A stretch of DNA of 64,000 bases, from positions 579,357-643,356 of the forward strand of contig NZ_JGYQ01000007.1 in assembly GCF_000741535.1 (NCBI RefSeq). The letters are read 5' to 3'. Source of the DNA: Bifidobacterium boum (lineage in GTDB: Bacteria > Actinomycetota > Actinomycetes > Actinomycetales > Bifidobacteriaceae). The position numbers and the translations under genes were made by a program. A model generated the notes under the pieces. That model searched no databases. It was not told where the DNA came from and saw nothing but the letters and a program-made list of their open reading frames with translations. The number at the start of each line of letters is the position of its first letter. Position 1 is the stretch's first letter. Below, piece after piece: positions 1 to 8,288 of the stretch.

Positions 1-1209
1 GCGCACGGCGGTTGTCTTCTGGTTGACCATACCGATGGCCGCCTCGTCGGCGATCAGGCCGGAGATGGTGGACGGCGTGGTATCGCCCGGAATCGCAATC
101 ATGTCAAGGCCGACCGAGCACACGCACGTCATCGCCTCGAGCTTTTCGATGCGCAGGCAACCGGACGCCGCCGCGTCGATCATGTTCTTGTCCTCGGAAA
201 CCGGGATGAACGCGCCGGACAGACCGCCGACATACGAGGACGCCATGATGCCGCCCTTCTTGACCTGGTCGTTAAGCATGGCCAGCGCCGCGGTGGTGCC
301 GGGCGCGCCGACCTGCTCAAGCCCGCATTTCTCAAGCACTTCGCCGACGGAGTCACCGGCAGCGGCGGTCGGAGCAAGCGACAGATCGATGATGCCGAAC
401 GGGATGCCGAGCCGGCGCGACGCCTCCTGGGCGACCAGCTGGCCGACACGCGTGATCTTGAACGCGGTGCGCTTGATGGTCTCGCACAGGAATTCGAAAT
501 CCTTACCCTTGGCCTCGTCAAGCGCGCGGGAGACCACACCCGGGCCCGAAACACCGACATTGATGACCGCGTCGCCTTCGGTGACGCCATGGAAGCCGCC
601 CGCCATGAACGGGTTGTCATCCGGCGCGTTGCAGAACACCACAAGCTTGGTGCAGCCGTCGCTGTCGGTCTCGCGGGTGGCGTAGGCGACGTCCTTGACG
701 ATGTGACCGAGCAGGTAAACCGCGTTCATGTCAATGCCGGTCTTGGTGGAGCCGACGTTCACCGACGAGCACACGATGTCGGTTTCGCTCAGCGCCTGCG
801 GCAGGGAGCGGATGAGCATCTCCTCGGCGGGCGTCATGGATTTGGAAACAAGTGCGGAGTATCCGCCAATCAAGTCAACGCCGACAGTTTTCGCGGCTTT
901 GTCAAGCGCATGGGCGATGCGCACAAAATCCTCGGAGCTCTTGCAAGCACTGGCTCCGACCAGCGAGATCGGCGTGACGGTGATGCGCTTGTTGACGATC
1001 GGAATGCCGTAATCGCGTTCGATGGCCTCGCCCGTGGAGACCAGATCCTTGGCGTAGGTGGTGATTTTGCGATAGATGTTGTCGCACACCTCGTCCACAG
1101 TGTCGGCAGCGCAGTCAAGCAGGCTGATGCCCATGGTGATGGTGCGCACGTCGAGCTTCTCTTGCTCGATCATCTTGTTGGTCTCGTGGACCTCCATGAT
1201 ATTCAGCAT
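1..1209 (-). CDS. PFL/UPF0210 (DUF711) family protein, C-terminus cut by window edge
   Basis: 403 codons are visible and the frame runs off the left edge, so the C-terminus is missing; the family is usually about 450 residues. The N-terminus reads [20 protein letters not shown], followed by long Gly/Ala-rich stretches typical of UPF0210 (for example [20 protein letters not shown]). The family has a pyruvate formate-lyase-like fold, but its reaction is not established. It lies 67 bases downstream of an ACT-domain gene on the same strand; UPF0237 (ACT) and UPF0210 are a recurrent gene pair in bacteria, which supports co-transcription and an amino-acid-sensing link. The start at 1209 is the first ATG that gives the family N-terminus. 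Confidence 0.9.
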   Translation of the reverse strand, partial: MLNIMEVHETNKMIEQEKLDVRTITMGISLLDCAADTVDEVCDNIYRKITTYAKDLVSTGEAIERDYGIPIVNKRITVTPISLVGASACKSSEDFVRIAHALDKAAKTVGVDLIGGYSALVSKSMTPAEEMLIRSLPQALSETDIVCSSVNVGSTKTGIDMNAVYLLGHIVKDVAYATRETDSDGCTKLVVFCNAPDDNPFMAGGFHGVTEGDAVINVGVSGPGVVSRALDEAKGKDFEFLCETIKRTAFKITRVGQLVAQEASRRLGIPFGIIDLSLAPTAAAGDSVGEVLEKCGLEQVGAPGTTAALAMLNDQVKKGGIMASSYVGGLSGAFIPVSEDKNMIDAAASGCLRIEKLEAMTCVCSVGLDMIAIPGDTTPSTISGLIADEAAIGMVNQKTTAVR

Positions 1210-1276
1210 GGTCGTGTCTGTCCTTTTCGATTCGTTCGGTTGCGTTCTTGCGCGGCGATCCGCGTGGTGGATGGAC

Positions 1277-1549
1277 TCAGACGCGATGCATCTTGGTGAA
1301 GATCTCTTCACGCTGGCAGCGGATGCGCACGCCGATTTCTTCGCCGAGCTTGTCGAGGTCGTTGACCATGGTGCCGAATTCGTTGTCGGCATTGCTGTAA
1401 TCGACGATCATCATCATGTTGAAGAACCCGTCGATGATGGTCTGCGAGATGTCGAGGACGTTGACATGGTGACCGGAAAGGTACGTGCAGACGCGGGCGA
1501 TGATGCCGACGGTGTCCTGGCCTACGACGGTGATGATTGCCTTGTTCAT
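1277..1549 (-). CDS. ACT-domain protein (UPF0237 family)
   Basis: A 90-residue protein made of one ACT domain ([20 protein letters not shown]...). ACT domains bind small ligands, usually amino acids, and regulate partner proteins. The start at 1549 is preceded on the minus strand by AGGGAG at good spacing and gives the family N-terminus; the longer frame adds 21 implausible residues. It is immediately upstream of the UPF0210 gene and probably forms a two-gene operon with it. The ligand is unknown. Confidence 0.9.
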   Translation of the reverse strand: MNKAIITVVGQDTVGIIARVCTYLSGHHVNVLDISQTIIDGFFNMMMIVDYSNADNEFGTMVNDLDKLGEEIGVRIRCQREEIFTKMHRV

Positions 1550-1736
1550 GGATCTCCCTTGGAAAATCGGTGCGATGGTATCCAGATGAATACAAGTATA
1601 GGGAATGCACACGTCATCGGGCCGGGAATGTCCGTTTCGGGACGATTTGCCTAAGGCGGAAGGATGCCGACTCGCTGTGCAAAATAGCGGACGTCAAGTC
1701 AACGACGCCTGAAGCGGGACACATAAAACAACAGAC

Positions 1737-1780
1737 GCCCGAAACGAACTCGGCATTGTTGCCGACGGTCCGTTCCGGGC
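1737..1780 (-). terminator. candidate terminator after galK
   Basis: The arms GCCCGAAACG and CGTTCCGGGC pair 9 of 10 around a 24-base loop that has its own smaller pairing. In the minus direction the stem is followed by a T-rich stretch (TGTTGTTTTATG), 41 bases past the galK stop. Imperfect stem, so moderate confidence. Confidence 0.4.
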
Positions 1781-1821
1781 ATCTCGGCCTTGCTGACGTT
1801 CCCCGTGTCAGTCGATCTGTA

Positions 1822-3111
1822 TCAGTCGACGCGGTGCGCCGAAGAGGATGCGACCGCGGCGAGCGCCCGAGGCTGGTGGAATCCATGCACTGCAAACGCG
1901 TCGGCAATCTTTTGCGCGACTTCACGGCTGCGTCCCTTGTCTACCAGCGCGATGATGGAGCCGCCGAAGCCGCCGCCGGTCATACGCGCACCGTAGGCGC
2001 CGTTCTTGCGGGCCACGTCTACGGCGATGTCCAGCTCGGGGACGGTGACCTCGTAGTCGGCGGCCAGCGAATCGTGGGAAGCGTTGAACAGACGGCCCGC
2101 AGCCTTGATGTCGCCCTGAGCGAAGGCACGCACGAAGGAACGCACGCGCTCGATTTCGGTGACGACGTGGCGCACGCGCTTCTTCATGGTCTCGTCAGGC
2201 AGGGCGTCAAGCGTTTCCTTGAGGGCCTGGAACTGGTCATCGGCCTTGGAGATGCCGTCGGCGGTAACGCGCAGGTTGGCCACACCGAGAATCTTGGCGG
2301 CTTCCTCGCAAGTGGCGCGACGCTGAGCGTACTGGCCATCGTTGAGCTGGTGCGGAGCCTGGGTATCGACCACAAGCAGCTCGAGGTTGTACTTGTCGAG
2401 GTCGAACTCCTGCTGGGAGACGTTCTCCAGCGGGGTCAGCTCCGGACGGCAGTCAAGCAGCAGCGCGTGGCCTTCGGTGCAACGCATGGAAGCGTTCTGG
2501 TCAAGACCGCCGGTGGAGGCGCCGGCCATCTCGTTCTCGGACTTGATGGCGGCGTTGATGAGGGTCACACGACCGGCATCGGAATCGCCGTAGCCAAGGC
2601 CGTACACGTCGTCCAGAGCCAGAGCGGTGGAGCATGTCATGGCGGCAGAAGAGCTTAGGCCGGACCCCAGCGGCACGCAAGAGGTGAAGGCGGCGTCAAA
2701 GCCCTTGACCTTGTCAAAGCCAGCCTGGCGCAGTGCCCAAGCTACACCGGTCGGGTAGGCGGACCATCCGTCCACGCCACGGGCCTTGAGCCCGTCAAGG
2801 TCAGCTTCGGCCACCTTGTCGGGAGCCACGTCGGAAACGACGCGCACCTTGGTGTCCTCACGCGGCTTGAGCGCGATAAAGGTGCGATGCGGCAACGCGA
2901 TGGGCAGGCACAGGCCCGCGTTGTAATCGGTGTGCTCGCCGATGAGGTTCACACGCCCCGGTGCCGCCCATACGCCTTCCGGCGCCTCACCGTAGGCCTG
3001 TTCGAACAGGTCGCGCGCCGCTTTCGCGCCTTCGGTATCGCTCATCGCGTCAATGAAGGGGATGCTTCCGGCGGCATCCTGCGTTGCATGCTGCTGGATT
3101 GTTGTACTCAT
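1822..3111 (-). CDS. galK: Galactokinase
   Basis: A 429-residue GHMP kinase that phosphorylates galactose to galactose-1-phosphate in the Leloir pathway. Visible signatures: the galactokinase motif GRVNLIGEHTDYNAG near residue 52, the ATP-binding motif PLGSGLSSSAA near residue 150, and the C-terminal GHMP motif ARMTGGGFGGSII. The start at 3111 (MSTTIQQHATQD) is chosen because the longer frame reads 81 low-complexity residues back into galT. galT lies 61 bases upstream on the same strand and a DeoR gene precedes that, so deoR-galT-galK is probably one transcription unit. Confidence 0.97.
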   Translation of the reverse strand: MSTTIQQHATQDAAGSIPFIDAMSDTEGAKAARDLFEQAYGEAPEGVWAAPGRVNLIGEHTDYNAGLCLPIALPHRTFIALKPREDTKVRVVSDVAPDKVAEADLDGLKARGVDGWSAYPTGVAWALRQAGFDKVKGFDAAFTSCVPLGSGLSSSAAMTCSTALALDDVYGLGYGDSDAGRVTLINAAIKSENEMAGASTGGLDQNASMRCTEGHALLLDCRPELTPLENVSQQEFDLDKYNLELLVVDTQAPHQLNDGQYAQRRATCEEAAKILGVANLRVTADGISKADDQFQALKETLDALPDETMKKRVRHVVTEIERVRSFVRAFAQGDIKAAGRLFNASHDSLAADYEVTVPELDIAVDVARKNGAYGARMTGGGFGGSIIALVDKGRSREVAQKIADAFAVHGFHQPRALAAVASSSAHRVD

Positions 3112-3172
3112 GATTGTTCCTTTCGGATGATGGTGTCTGATATGCGCCGATGTACGGTTTGCCGCGGCACGC

Positions 3173-4438
3173 TCAGTCGTCAATGTCGATGGAGCCGAGT
3201 TCGTGGAACCGCTTGGCGATGAGCTCCGGCGTCGTGTCGGACACCCATGCGGCCATGCCTGATTCCGAACCCGCAAGATATTTGATCTTGTTCGCCGCCC
3301 TGCGGAAGGAGAAGAACTGGAGGTTGAGGCGATAGTTCGCGCGACGGGCGTCATGGATCGGCGCCTGGTGCCATGCGGCGATGTACGGCAGATCCATGCC
3401 CTTGCCGTCGCCCTTGTCGAAGAAGGCGTTGCCGCGTTTGAGCAGCGTGGAGTACATCTGCGCCAGATCCCAGCGCTCCTGGTCGTCGAGCTCGTCGATG
3501 GTCAACACGTCACGTACGGGGGCGACATGCACTTCCAACGGCCAGCGTGCGGCAGCCGGCACGTAGGCGACCCAGCTGTGGTTGCGCATGACGATCCGCT
3601 CCCCCGCTTCGATTTCAGCGTTCATGAGGTCGCGCAGCAGATTGCCGCCCGTGCGCTCATGGTACGCCTCGGTGTGCTGCAACTCGGTTTCCAGTTTGGG
3701 CGCGATGAACGGGTAGCAGTAGACCTGACCGTGCGGGTGGGCGAGCGAGACACCGATTTCCTGCCCATGGTTCTCAAATGGGAAAATCTGCTCGATACCG
3801 TCGATATGTGAGATTTCAGCGGTACGGAAAGCCCACGCCTCGACAACGGTACGCAACCGGCGCACCGGCAGGTCGGCGGGCAGACCGTGCTCGTTGGGAT
3901 CGAAGCAGATGACCTCGCACCGGCCGCCGGCCATTTTCTGCTGCCACAACGGGTTGCCGTCGACATTGGTCACCGTGTCCGGCACGCCGGGCACGCGCAC
4001 CATGGAGGGGAACCGGTTTTCGAAGACGACGACGTTGTAATCCGTGTCGGGCACTTCGCCATCCTGATACGGGTCGTCGGGCTTACGTGCGGCGAGTGGG
4101 TTGCCCTTCGCGGTGGCCGCCGGACCGGCGGTGATCGGCCGGTTCATGCGCGCGGTGGCCATGGGGATCCAGTCGCCGGTCAAGGGGTCACGGCGCATCT
4201 GCGGTGCGGCATACGGCACCTCGTTGCCGTCGGCGTCCACATGCGGGGCGAACCGGTAGGCAAGATGGCGCGGATCATGCAATTCACGGGTTTTCTCACC
4301 GCTGACGTACGCGGGATCATCGTCAAGGTAGAAAAAATCGCGTCCGTCGGCAAGCGTGGTCGGGGTGATGCGGATGTTGGCGCTCGCGTACGCCCCCGGC
4401 TGGTAGTACTGCCATGCGGGTGATTGTCTGTTGGTCAT
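3173..4438 (-). CDS. galT: Galactose-1-phosphate uridylyltransferase
   Basis: A 421-residue protein. It transfers UMP from UDP-glucose to galactose-1-phosphate; the active-site His-Pro-His-Gly-Gln is present in LAHPHGQVYCYPF, and RFPSMVRV and the late EVHVAPVRDVLTIDEL stretch also fit the family. The start at 4438 (MTNRQSPAWQYYQ) has GGAG-like bases upstream (AAAGGAGACCGC); the longer frame adds 18 residues without support. It sits between deoR and galK on the same strand. Bifidobacteria also use this uridylyltransferase step when breaking down lacto-N-biose-type sugars, but no lnp genes are in the window. Confidence 0.96.
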   Translation of the reverse strand: MTNRQSPAWQYYQPGAYASANIRITPTTLADGRDFFYLDDDPAYVSGEKTRELHDPRHLAYRFAPHVDADGNEVPYAAPQMRRDPLTGDWIPMATARMNRPITAGPAATAKGNPLAARKPDDPYQDGEVPDTDYNVVVFENRFPSMVRVPGVPDTVTNVDGNPLWQQKMAGGRCEVICFDPNEHGLPADLPVRRLRTVVEAWAFRTAEISHIDGIEQIFPFENHGQEIGVSLAHPHGQVYCYPFIAPKLETELQHTEAYHERTGGNLLRDLMNAEIEAGERIVMRNHSWVAYVPAAARWPLEVHVAPVRDVLTIDELDDQERWDLAQMYSTLLKRGNAFFDKGDGKGMDLPYIAAWHQAPIHDARRANYRLNLQFFSFRRAANKIKYLAGSESGMAAWVSDTTPELIAKRFHELGSIDIDD

Positions 4439-4532
4439 GCGGTCTCCTTTGATGGGTGATGGGTGATGATTGATGGGTATGAAGCCTGACACTGTGGCGG
4501 AATCCGACGTTCCGCGTGTGGTGTCGGTCGCA

Positions 4533-4562
4533 CCGATGGCAGGCGACGGTGTCTGCCATCGG
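4533..4562. terminator. 10-bp perfect hairpin between deoR and galT
   Basis: CCGATGGCAG and CTGCCATCGG form a perfect 10-bp stem with a 10-base loop, 11 bases past the deoR stop and about 95 bases before the galT start. No T-run follows in either direction, so it may be a weak terminator, an mRNA-stability element or an operator-like site. Short GATGGGTGATG-type direct repeats lie between it and galT. Confidence 0.4.
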
Positions 4563-4573
4563 ACAGGTGGTGG

Positions 4574-5569
4574 TCAGTTGTCGCCGGCTACGCGGGCGTT
4601 CGACATACGGACGGCGCGGGTGGAGCGAGTACGACCGGCATCCGAGAGCGCAGCGAAATCGTCTTCGTCGTCGAGCGGGGCGGCGTATCCTGCTGCCCCG
4701 GCTGCGGCATGGCTGCCGACGTGTTCGGCGACGACGCCGTTTTCCGTCGGGTGCGCCCGGTGCCGCGGACGGTCTGCCTCATCGGGGTTGTCTTGTTTGG
4801 CGAGGACGAGTTCTTTAACCAGATCGCGGGTTTTGGCGACGGAATCAGGGTCGAGACCATCGTCGGTGATCACGGTGTCGACTTGGTCGAAGCTGGCGAA
4901 CAGGGACAGCGAGGTGCTGCTCCATTTCGTGTGGTCCGTAAGGATGATGGTGCGGTCGGCGATGTCCATCATGGCCATGTCGGTGGCCGCTTCCAGCGAG
5001 TTGGGCATGAGGAAGCCGCGTGGGATGGACACCGAGTGTGTGCCGAGGAATACGGTGTTCACGCGTAGGGATTGGACGACTTTGTCCGCGATCGGCCCGA
5101 CCAGTGAGTTAGAACGGGTGATGACGCCTCCGGTGACGATGACTTCGACGTCCTTGGATTCGAGCGCTTGGACGAGTTCGGCCACGGGGATTGAGTTGGT
5201 GAGGATGGTGATGCCGCTGGACTGCTGGGATTCGAGCAGATGTTGGGCGAACACGTAGGCGGTGGTGCCGCCGCCGATGGCGATGACGTCGCCCGGTGAG
5301 ACATAGTTGACCGCTTCCTGTGCAATGGCGTCTTTGAGGCCGATGTCCATTTGTGATTTGACGGAGAACAGGGGCTCGCTCAGCAGGGTGCTGGTGGTCA
5401 CTGCACCGCCGTGAACGCGTTTGAGCAGACCTTTGTCGGCGAGTTCGGCGATATCACGGCGAACGGTCATGGCGGATACGCCGAGCTCTTTGGACAGCGC
5501 GGTGATGCGTACCGCACCGCGGGTGCGCAGTCTGCTGAGGATCAGATGCTGACGTTGTGACGAAATCAT
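4574..5569 (-). CDS. DeoR-family transcriptional regulator, probable galactose-operon regulator
   Basis: 331 residues. The N-terminal DeoR winged helix is clear (SSQRQHLILSRLRTRGAVRI, then ELGVSAMTVRRDIAELADKG), followed by the DeoRC sugar-phosphate-sensing domain (GDVIAIGGGTTAYVFAQHLL, MADRT/ILTDHTKW region). The family is normally about 250-260 residues; here an extra tail of roughly 70 residues, charged and Ala-rich, follows the sensor domain. The start at 5569 is supported by family alignment and by a GATAAT six bases upstream (leaderless). A start at 5587 (MCDNVH) is possible. Position just upstream of galT-galK suggests it controls them, and TGTGCG direct repeats upstream could be its operator; both are inferences. 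Confidence 0.88.
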   Translation of the reverse strand: MISSQRQHLILSRLRTRGAVRITALSKELGVSAMTVRRDIAELADKGLLKRVHGGAVTTSTLLSEPLFSVKSQMDIGLKDAIAQEAVNYVSPGDVIAIGGGTTAYVFAQHLLESQQSSGITILTNSIPVAELVQALESKDVEVIVTGGVITRSNSLVGPIADKVVQSLRVNTVFLGTHSVSIPRGFLMPNSLEAATDMAMMDIADRTIILTDHTKWSSTSLSLFASFDQVDTVITDDGLDPDSVAKTRDLVKELVLAKQDNPDEADRPRHRAHPTENGVVAEHVGSHAAAGAAGYAAPLDDEDDFAALSDAGRTRSTRAVRMSNARVAGDN

Positions 5570-5575
5570 ATGAAC

Positions 5576-5581
5576 ATTATC
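5576..5581 (-). promoter_or_regulatory. -10 element of a probable leaderless deoR transcript
   Basis: Minus-strand GATAAT, six bases before the ATG at 5569, so transcription would begin at the start codon. Two TGTGCG copies, 12 bases apart, overlap this region and could be a regulator site. Confidence 0.45.
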
Positions 5582-5715
5582 GCACATATTTGCGCACACA
5601 AGTGACAGTGTTGAGCGGTAAACGCTCGAGCTGACGCGCAAAGTTCACAAAAACGCTATGTTTTCCGCATATTCCATGAATGAGACGCACAAAAACGAAC
5701 GTGTATGCACACGCA

Positions 5716-6507
5716 CTATCGGCGTGTCGCACGCCGTCCGGCACCCCGGGCACAGGCCGAACGCATCCGCGCAACACCCCACACGGTGACACAACGCATC
5801 GCCTCAGCAACAATCGCGGAATCCATTTTCGACACACCGCGCCGACGCTCCGGAAACACGATCGGCACTTCAAGAATCCTGCCGCCCGCCGCCGCGACAC
5901 GCCTCGTCATATCGATCTGGAAGACATACCCGTTCGCCTGCACCGAACGCAAATCCAAGCTGCGCAGCATATCAGCCCTGTACGCGCGGAATCCTGCGGT
6001 CATGTCATGCACGCCGACCCCCAACATCAGCCGCGCATACCACGAACCGCATCGCGAAATCAGATCCCGATACCACGGCCAGCCCTCCGTACGGCCGCCG
6101 GGCACACGACGCGAACCAATCACCAGATCCACGCCACGATCACACCGTATTACCCGAAGCATCCGCGCCAAATCCTGCGGCCGGTGCGACCCATCCATAT
6201 CCATCTCGCACACCACGTCATACCCACGGTCAAGCGCCCACGTGAAACCCGCCAAATACGCGGGTCCCAACCCGCCCTTACCTTTGCGATGCACCACATG
6301 GATATGGCCGTTGTCCCGCGCCATCCGGTCGGCAAGCTCACCGGTACCGTCCGGCGAACCATCATCGACCACCAGCACGTCAACACCCGGATTGTACGCG
6401 AACACACCATCCAGCGTGGTACGCAGATTCTCCCGCTCGTTGTACGTGGGCATCACCACACACACGCTGCCGCCGACAGGCGCAGCCAATTCCGCAGATG
6501 CTGCCAT
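5716..6507 (-). CDS. Glycosyltransferase family 2, polyprenol-phosphate mannose synthase-like
   Basis: 263 residues. The GT-A fold motifs are clear: VCVVMPTYNERENL, VLVVDDGSPDGT, the metal-binding region EMDMDGSHRPQDL, and VIGSRRVPGGRTEGWPWYRD, which closely follows dolichol/polyprenol-phosphate mannosyltransferases. The expected reaction moves a hexose from a nucleotide sugar to polyprenyl phosphate at the membrane, for later use in glycolipids or glycoproteins. No C-terminal membrane domain is present. The start at 6507 has GGGGAA upstream. The same frame is open far beyond this start, but only as antisense to pyrD. It is divergent from pyrD. Confidence 0.9.
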   Translation of the reverse strand: MAASAELAAPVGGSVCVVMPTYNERENLRTTLDGVFAYNPGVDVLVVDDGSPDGTGELADRMARDNGHIHVVHRKGKGGLGPAYLAGFTWALDRGYDVVCEMDMDGSHRPQDLARMLRVIRCDRGVDLVIGSRRVPGGRTEGWPWYRDLISRCGSWYARLMLGVGVHDMTAGFRAYRADMLRSLDLRSVQANGYVFQIDMTRRVAAAGGRILEVPIVFPERRRGVSKMDSAIVAEAMRCVTVWGVARMRSACARGAGRRATRR

Positions 6508-6587
6508 GCTTCCCCTTTCACAACGTTCAGGCTTGAGACTGTGCATCACTGTACCCGTGTTTGTTGCGAACACGCTGACAACAGTGC

Positions 6588-6593
6588 CACAAT
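6588..6593 (+). promoter_or_regulatory. -10-like element before pyrD
   Basis: CACAAT, seven bases before the pyrD ATG; GAGGT directly abuts the start codon, too close for a normal ribosome site, so a leaderless transcript is likely. Confidence 0.35.
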
Positions 6594-6600
6594 ATGAGGT

Positions 6601-7746
6601 ATGAGTTACGTTTCCGAACAGCCGTTGCACGACGCCGTCAACAAGGCAACCACCGACCTTTTCACTTTCGGCTACAAGCACATCGTCAAACCGTTCTTCG
6701 TGTTCAACCACACGCCCGACGTGGCGCACGACCAGATGATCGAATTCTGCCGGGTCACCCGCAACATCCCGCCGCTCATGTGGCTGCTGCGCGAAATGCT
6801 CGACTACACCGACCCTGTTCTCGAAACCGACGTCATGGGCGTACACTTCGATAACCCGTTCGGCCTGTCCGCGGGGCTCGACAAAAACTGTGACATGCCC
6901 GTACTGCTCGACAACGCCGGATTCGGATTCGAAACAGTCGGCTCCGCCACCGCCCGCCCCTGCGCCGGCAATCCGAAGCCATGGTTCCACCGGCTGCCCG
7001 AATACGATTCGATGATCGTGCACGTCGGACTGGCCAACGACGGCAGCGAGCAGGTGATCGCCCGGGCGGAACGCGCGTGGGACAAAGCCAAAAGCATGCA
7101 AGTATCCGTATCCATCGCACGGACGAACGACGAGTTGTGCGGCGACATCGACGAAGGTATCGAAGACTACTGCACCTCCATGCGTCGGGCCGCAGGACGA
7201 TCCTCGATGATCGAAGTCAACATCTCCTGCCCAAACACGCATGTCGGCGAACCGTTCGGCGAACCGGACAACCTCGACCGCCTGTTCACCGCACTGGATG
7301 CAATCGAACACCCGCAACCGGTACTCGTCAAAATGCCGTTGAACAAGACATGGCCCGAATACCGCGAACTGCTTGACGTGCTCGCTGAACATCACGTGCA
7401 AGGCGTCAGCATCGCGAACCTGCAAAAAGACCGCAGCGACATGGAAATCCCGGCAGCATGGCAAGGCGGACTGAGCGGCGGGCCAACCTACCGGGCAAGC
7501 AACGCGCTGATCCGGCAAGCCTACCGCGAGTACGGCGACCGGTTCGCCATCGCCGGCATCGGTGGTGTATTCACCCCCAAGCAGGCGTACGAGAAAATCC
7601 GTTCGGGTTCGAGCCTGGTCATGTTCATCTCCTCGCTCATGTACCGCGGACCCCAGCAGATCACCGTACTGAAACGCGGGTTGGCGCAACTGCTGCGCGA
7701 GGACGGTTTCGAACACGTCAGCGACGCGGTCGGTATTGACGCCTGA
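6601..7746 (+). CDS. pyrD: Dihydroorotate dehydrogenase, class 2-like
   Basis: 381 residues. It oxidises dihydroorotate to orotate in pyrimidine synthesis using FMN. Visible features: the FMN-barrel motifs NPFGLSAGLDKN and FETVGSATARP, VNISCPNTHVGEPFG around the active site, VKMPLNKTW, and the phosphate-binding IAGIGGVFTPKQAYEKIRSG. The about 80-residue helical N-terminal extension (FGYKHIVKPFFVF...) resembles the membrane-associated extension of quinone-dependent class 2 enzymes rather than class 1. It stands alone, divergent from the glycosyltransferase gene and followed by a hairpin terminator. The other pyr genes are not in the window. Confidence 0.9.
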   Translation: MSYVSEQPLHDAVNKATTDLFTFGYKHIVKPFFVFNHTPDVAHDQMIEFCRVTRNIPPLMWLLREMLDYTDPVLETDVMGVHFDNPFGLSAGLDKNCDMPVLLDNAGFGFETVGSATARPCAGNPKPWFHRLPEYDSMIVHVGLANDGSEQVIARAERAWDKAKSMQVSVSIARTNDELCGDIDEGIEDYCTSMRRAAGRSSMIEVNISCPNTHVGEPFGEPDNLDRLFTALDAIEHPQPVLVKMPLNKTWPEYRELLDVLAEHHVQGVSIANLQKDRSDMEIPAAWQGGLSGGPTYRASNALIRQAYREYGDRFAIAGIGGVFTPKQAYEKIRSGSSLVMFISSLMYRGPQQITVLKRGLAQLLREDGFEHVSDAVGIDA

Positions 7747-7761
7747 CCGCGCGAGGTCTCG

Positions 7762-7810
7762 AACGTGGGGGGAGTTTTGCGCAATATTGCGGGAGACTCC
7801 CCACGTTTTG
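7762..7810 (+). terminator. Terminator after pyrD
   Basis: AACGTGGGG...AGT pairs with ACTCCCCACGTT (12 pairs with a two-base bulge), followed by TTTTG, 15 bases past the pyrD stop. Confidence 0.65.
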
Positions 7811-7900
7811 CTGTTGAACGGCACATCGGCCCGATATACGGGGACGCGGGCTGTGGCATACGCGACCGCCATCGAACCGGCCTGACCAACATGCCCGTTG

Positions 7901-7918
7901 TGTGAGCTGATCCTCACA
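7901..7918. repeat. Inverted repeat TGTGAG-N6-CTCACA, copy 1
   Basis: TGTGAG, six bases, CTCACA. Together with copy 2 it shares 18 of 20 bases, including the centre. The half-sites resemble Crp-family TGTGA/TCACA, but the space between the TGTGA and TCACA cores is 8 bases rather than the 6 of classical CRP/GlxR sites. Confidence 0.6.
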
Positions 7919-7969
7919 CAACCACCGCCAGCCACACCCACGCCACCAATCCGACCCAACCCGCCACAA

Positions 7970-7987
7970 TGTGAGCCAATCCTCACA
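7970..7987. repeat. Inverted repeat TGTGAG-N6-CTCACA, copy 2
   Basis: Same arms and nearly the same centre as copy 1, 69 bases further on and about 300 bases before the kinase start. It is the better placed of the two to act on transcription of the cluster. Confidence 0.6.
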
Positions 7988-8062
7988 CAGTCACGCCTCA
8001 GGACCACGAACCGTCTAAACCACTTGTCCTGCCCATCCCGTACCGGCCGACAGCTCGCCGAT

Positions 8063-8266
8063 ATGACCGACAACACATCGACAAAACCACTGTGCAAAGT
8101 CAATACCCAAATTGCACACAATACGGACGCCAATATTCGCCTGTTTGCGGGCGTCGCCACTATCATGGTGTTGTGTGTATGCGCGGTCGCATGGTTGTTG
8201 GTGTTGCGCCGACGCGAAACCGCACGACGCGCAATCCCAGTGCAAACAAGAGAAGAATCACGGTAA
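8063..8266 (+). CDS. Possible small single-pass membrane protein (67 aa)
   Basis: Starts MTDNTSTKPL, has one strong hydrophobic segment at about residues 28-47 (LFAGVATIMVLCVCAVAWLL) followed by a run of arginines (LRRRETARR), as expected for an Nin/Cin membrane peptide. The stop is 22 bases before the kinase start and the kinase ribosome site lies in that gap, so the two would be co-transcribed. No ribosome site is visible for this start. The product is unrecognised; it could be a small partner of the kinase, or a chance frame in high-GC DNA. Confidence 0.4.
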   Translation: MTDNTSTKPLCKVNTQIAHNTDANIRLFAGVATIMVLCVCAVAWLLVLRRRETARRAIPVQTREESR

Positions 8267-8288
8267 CAAAGTCAAGGAGGAACCGGCG

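Larger units (their letters stand above)
7747..8062. other. Intergenic region upstream of the kinase/Fn3 cluster
   Basis: 316 bases without a convincing gene. It holds the pyrD terminator hairpin (7762-7810) and two near-identical 18-base inverted repeats (7901-7918 and 7970-7987), listed separately. The promoter of the downstream cluster is expected here or just after it, but no hexamer pair stands out. Confidence 0.6.

Noticed and set aside
1537..2658. 373-codon plus-strand frame
   Set aside because: Antisense to galK, no ribosome site and no motif.
5680..6604. Two overlapping plus-strand frames of about 300 codons
   Set aside because: Antisense to the glycosyltransferase gene; Thr/Arg/Pro-rich and motif-free.
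6508..8166. Upstream extension of the minus-strand glycosyltransferase frame to 816 codons
   Set aside because: The extra part runs antisense through all of pyrD, and the true start at 6507 has a ribosome site and the family N-terminus.
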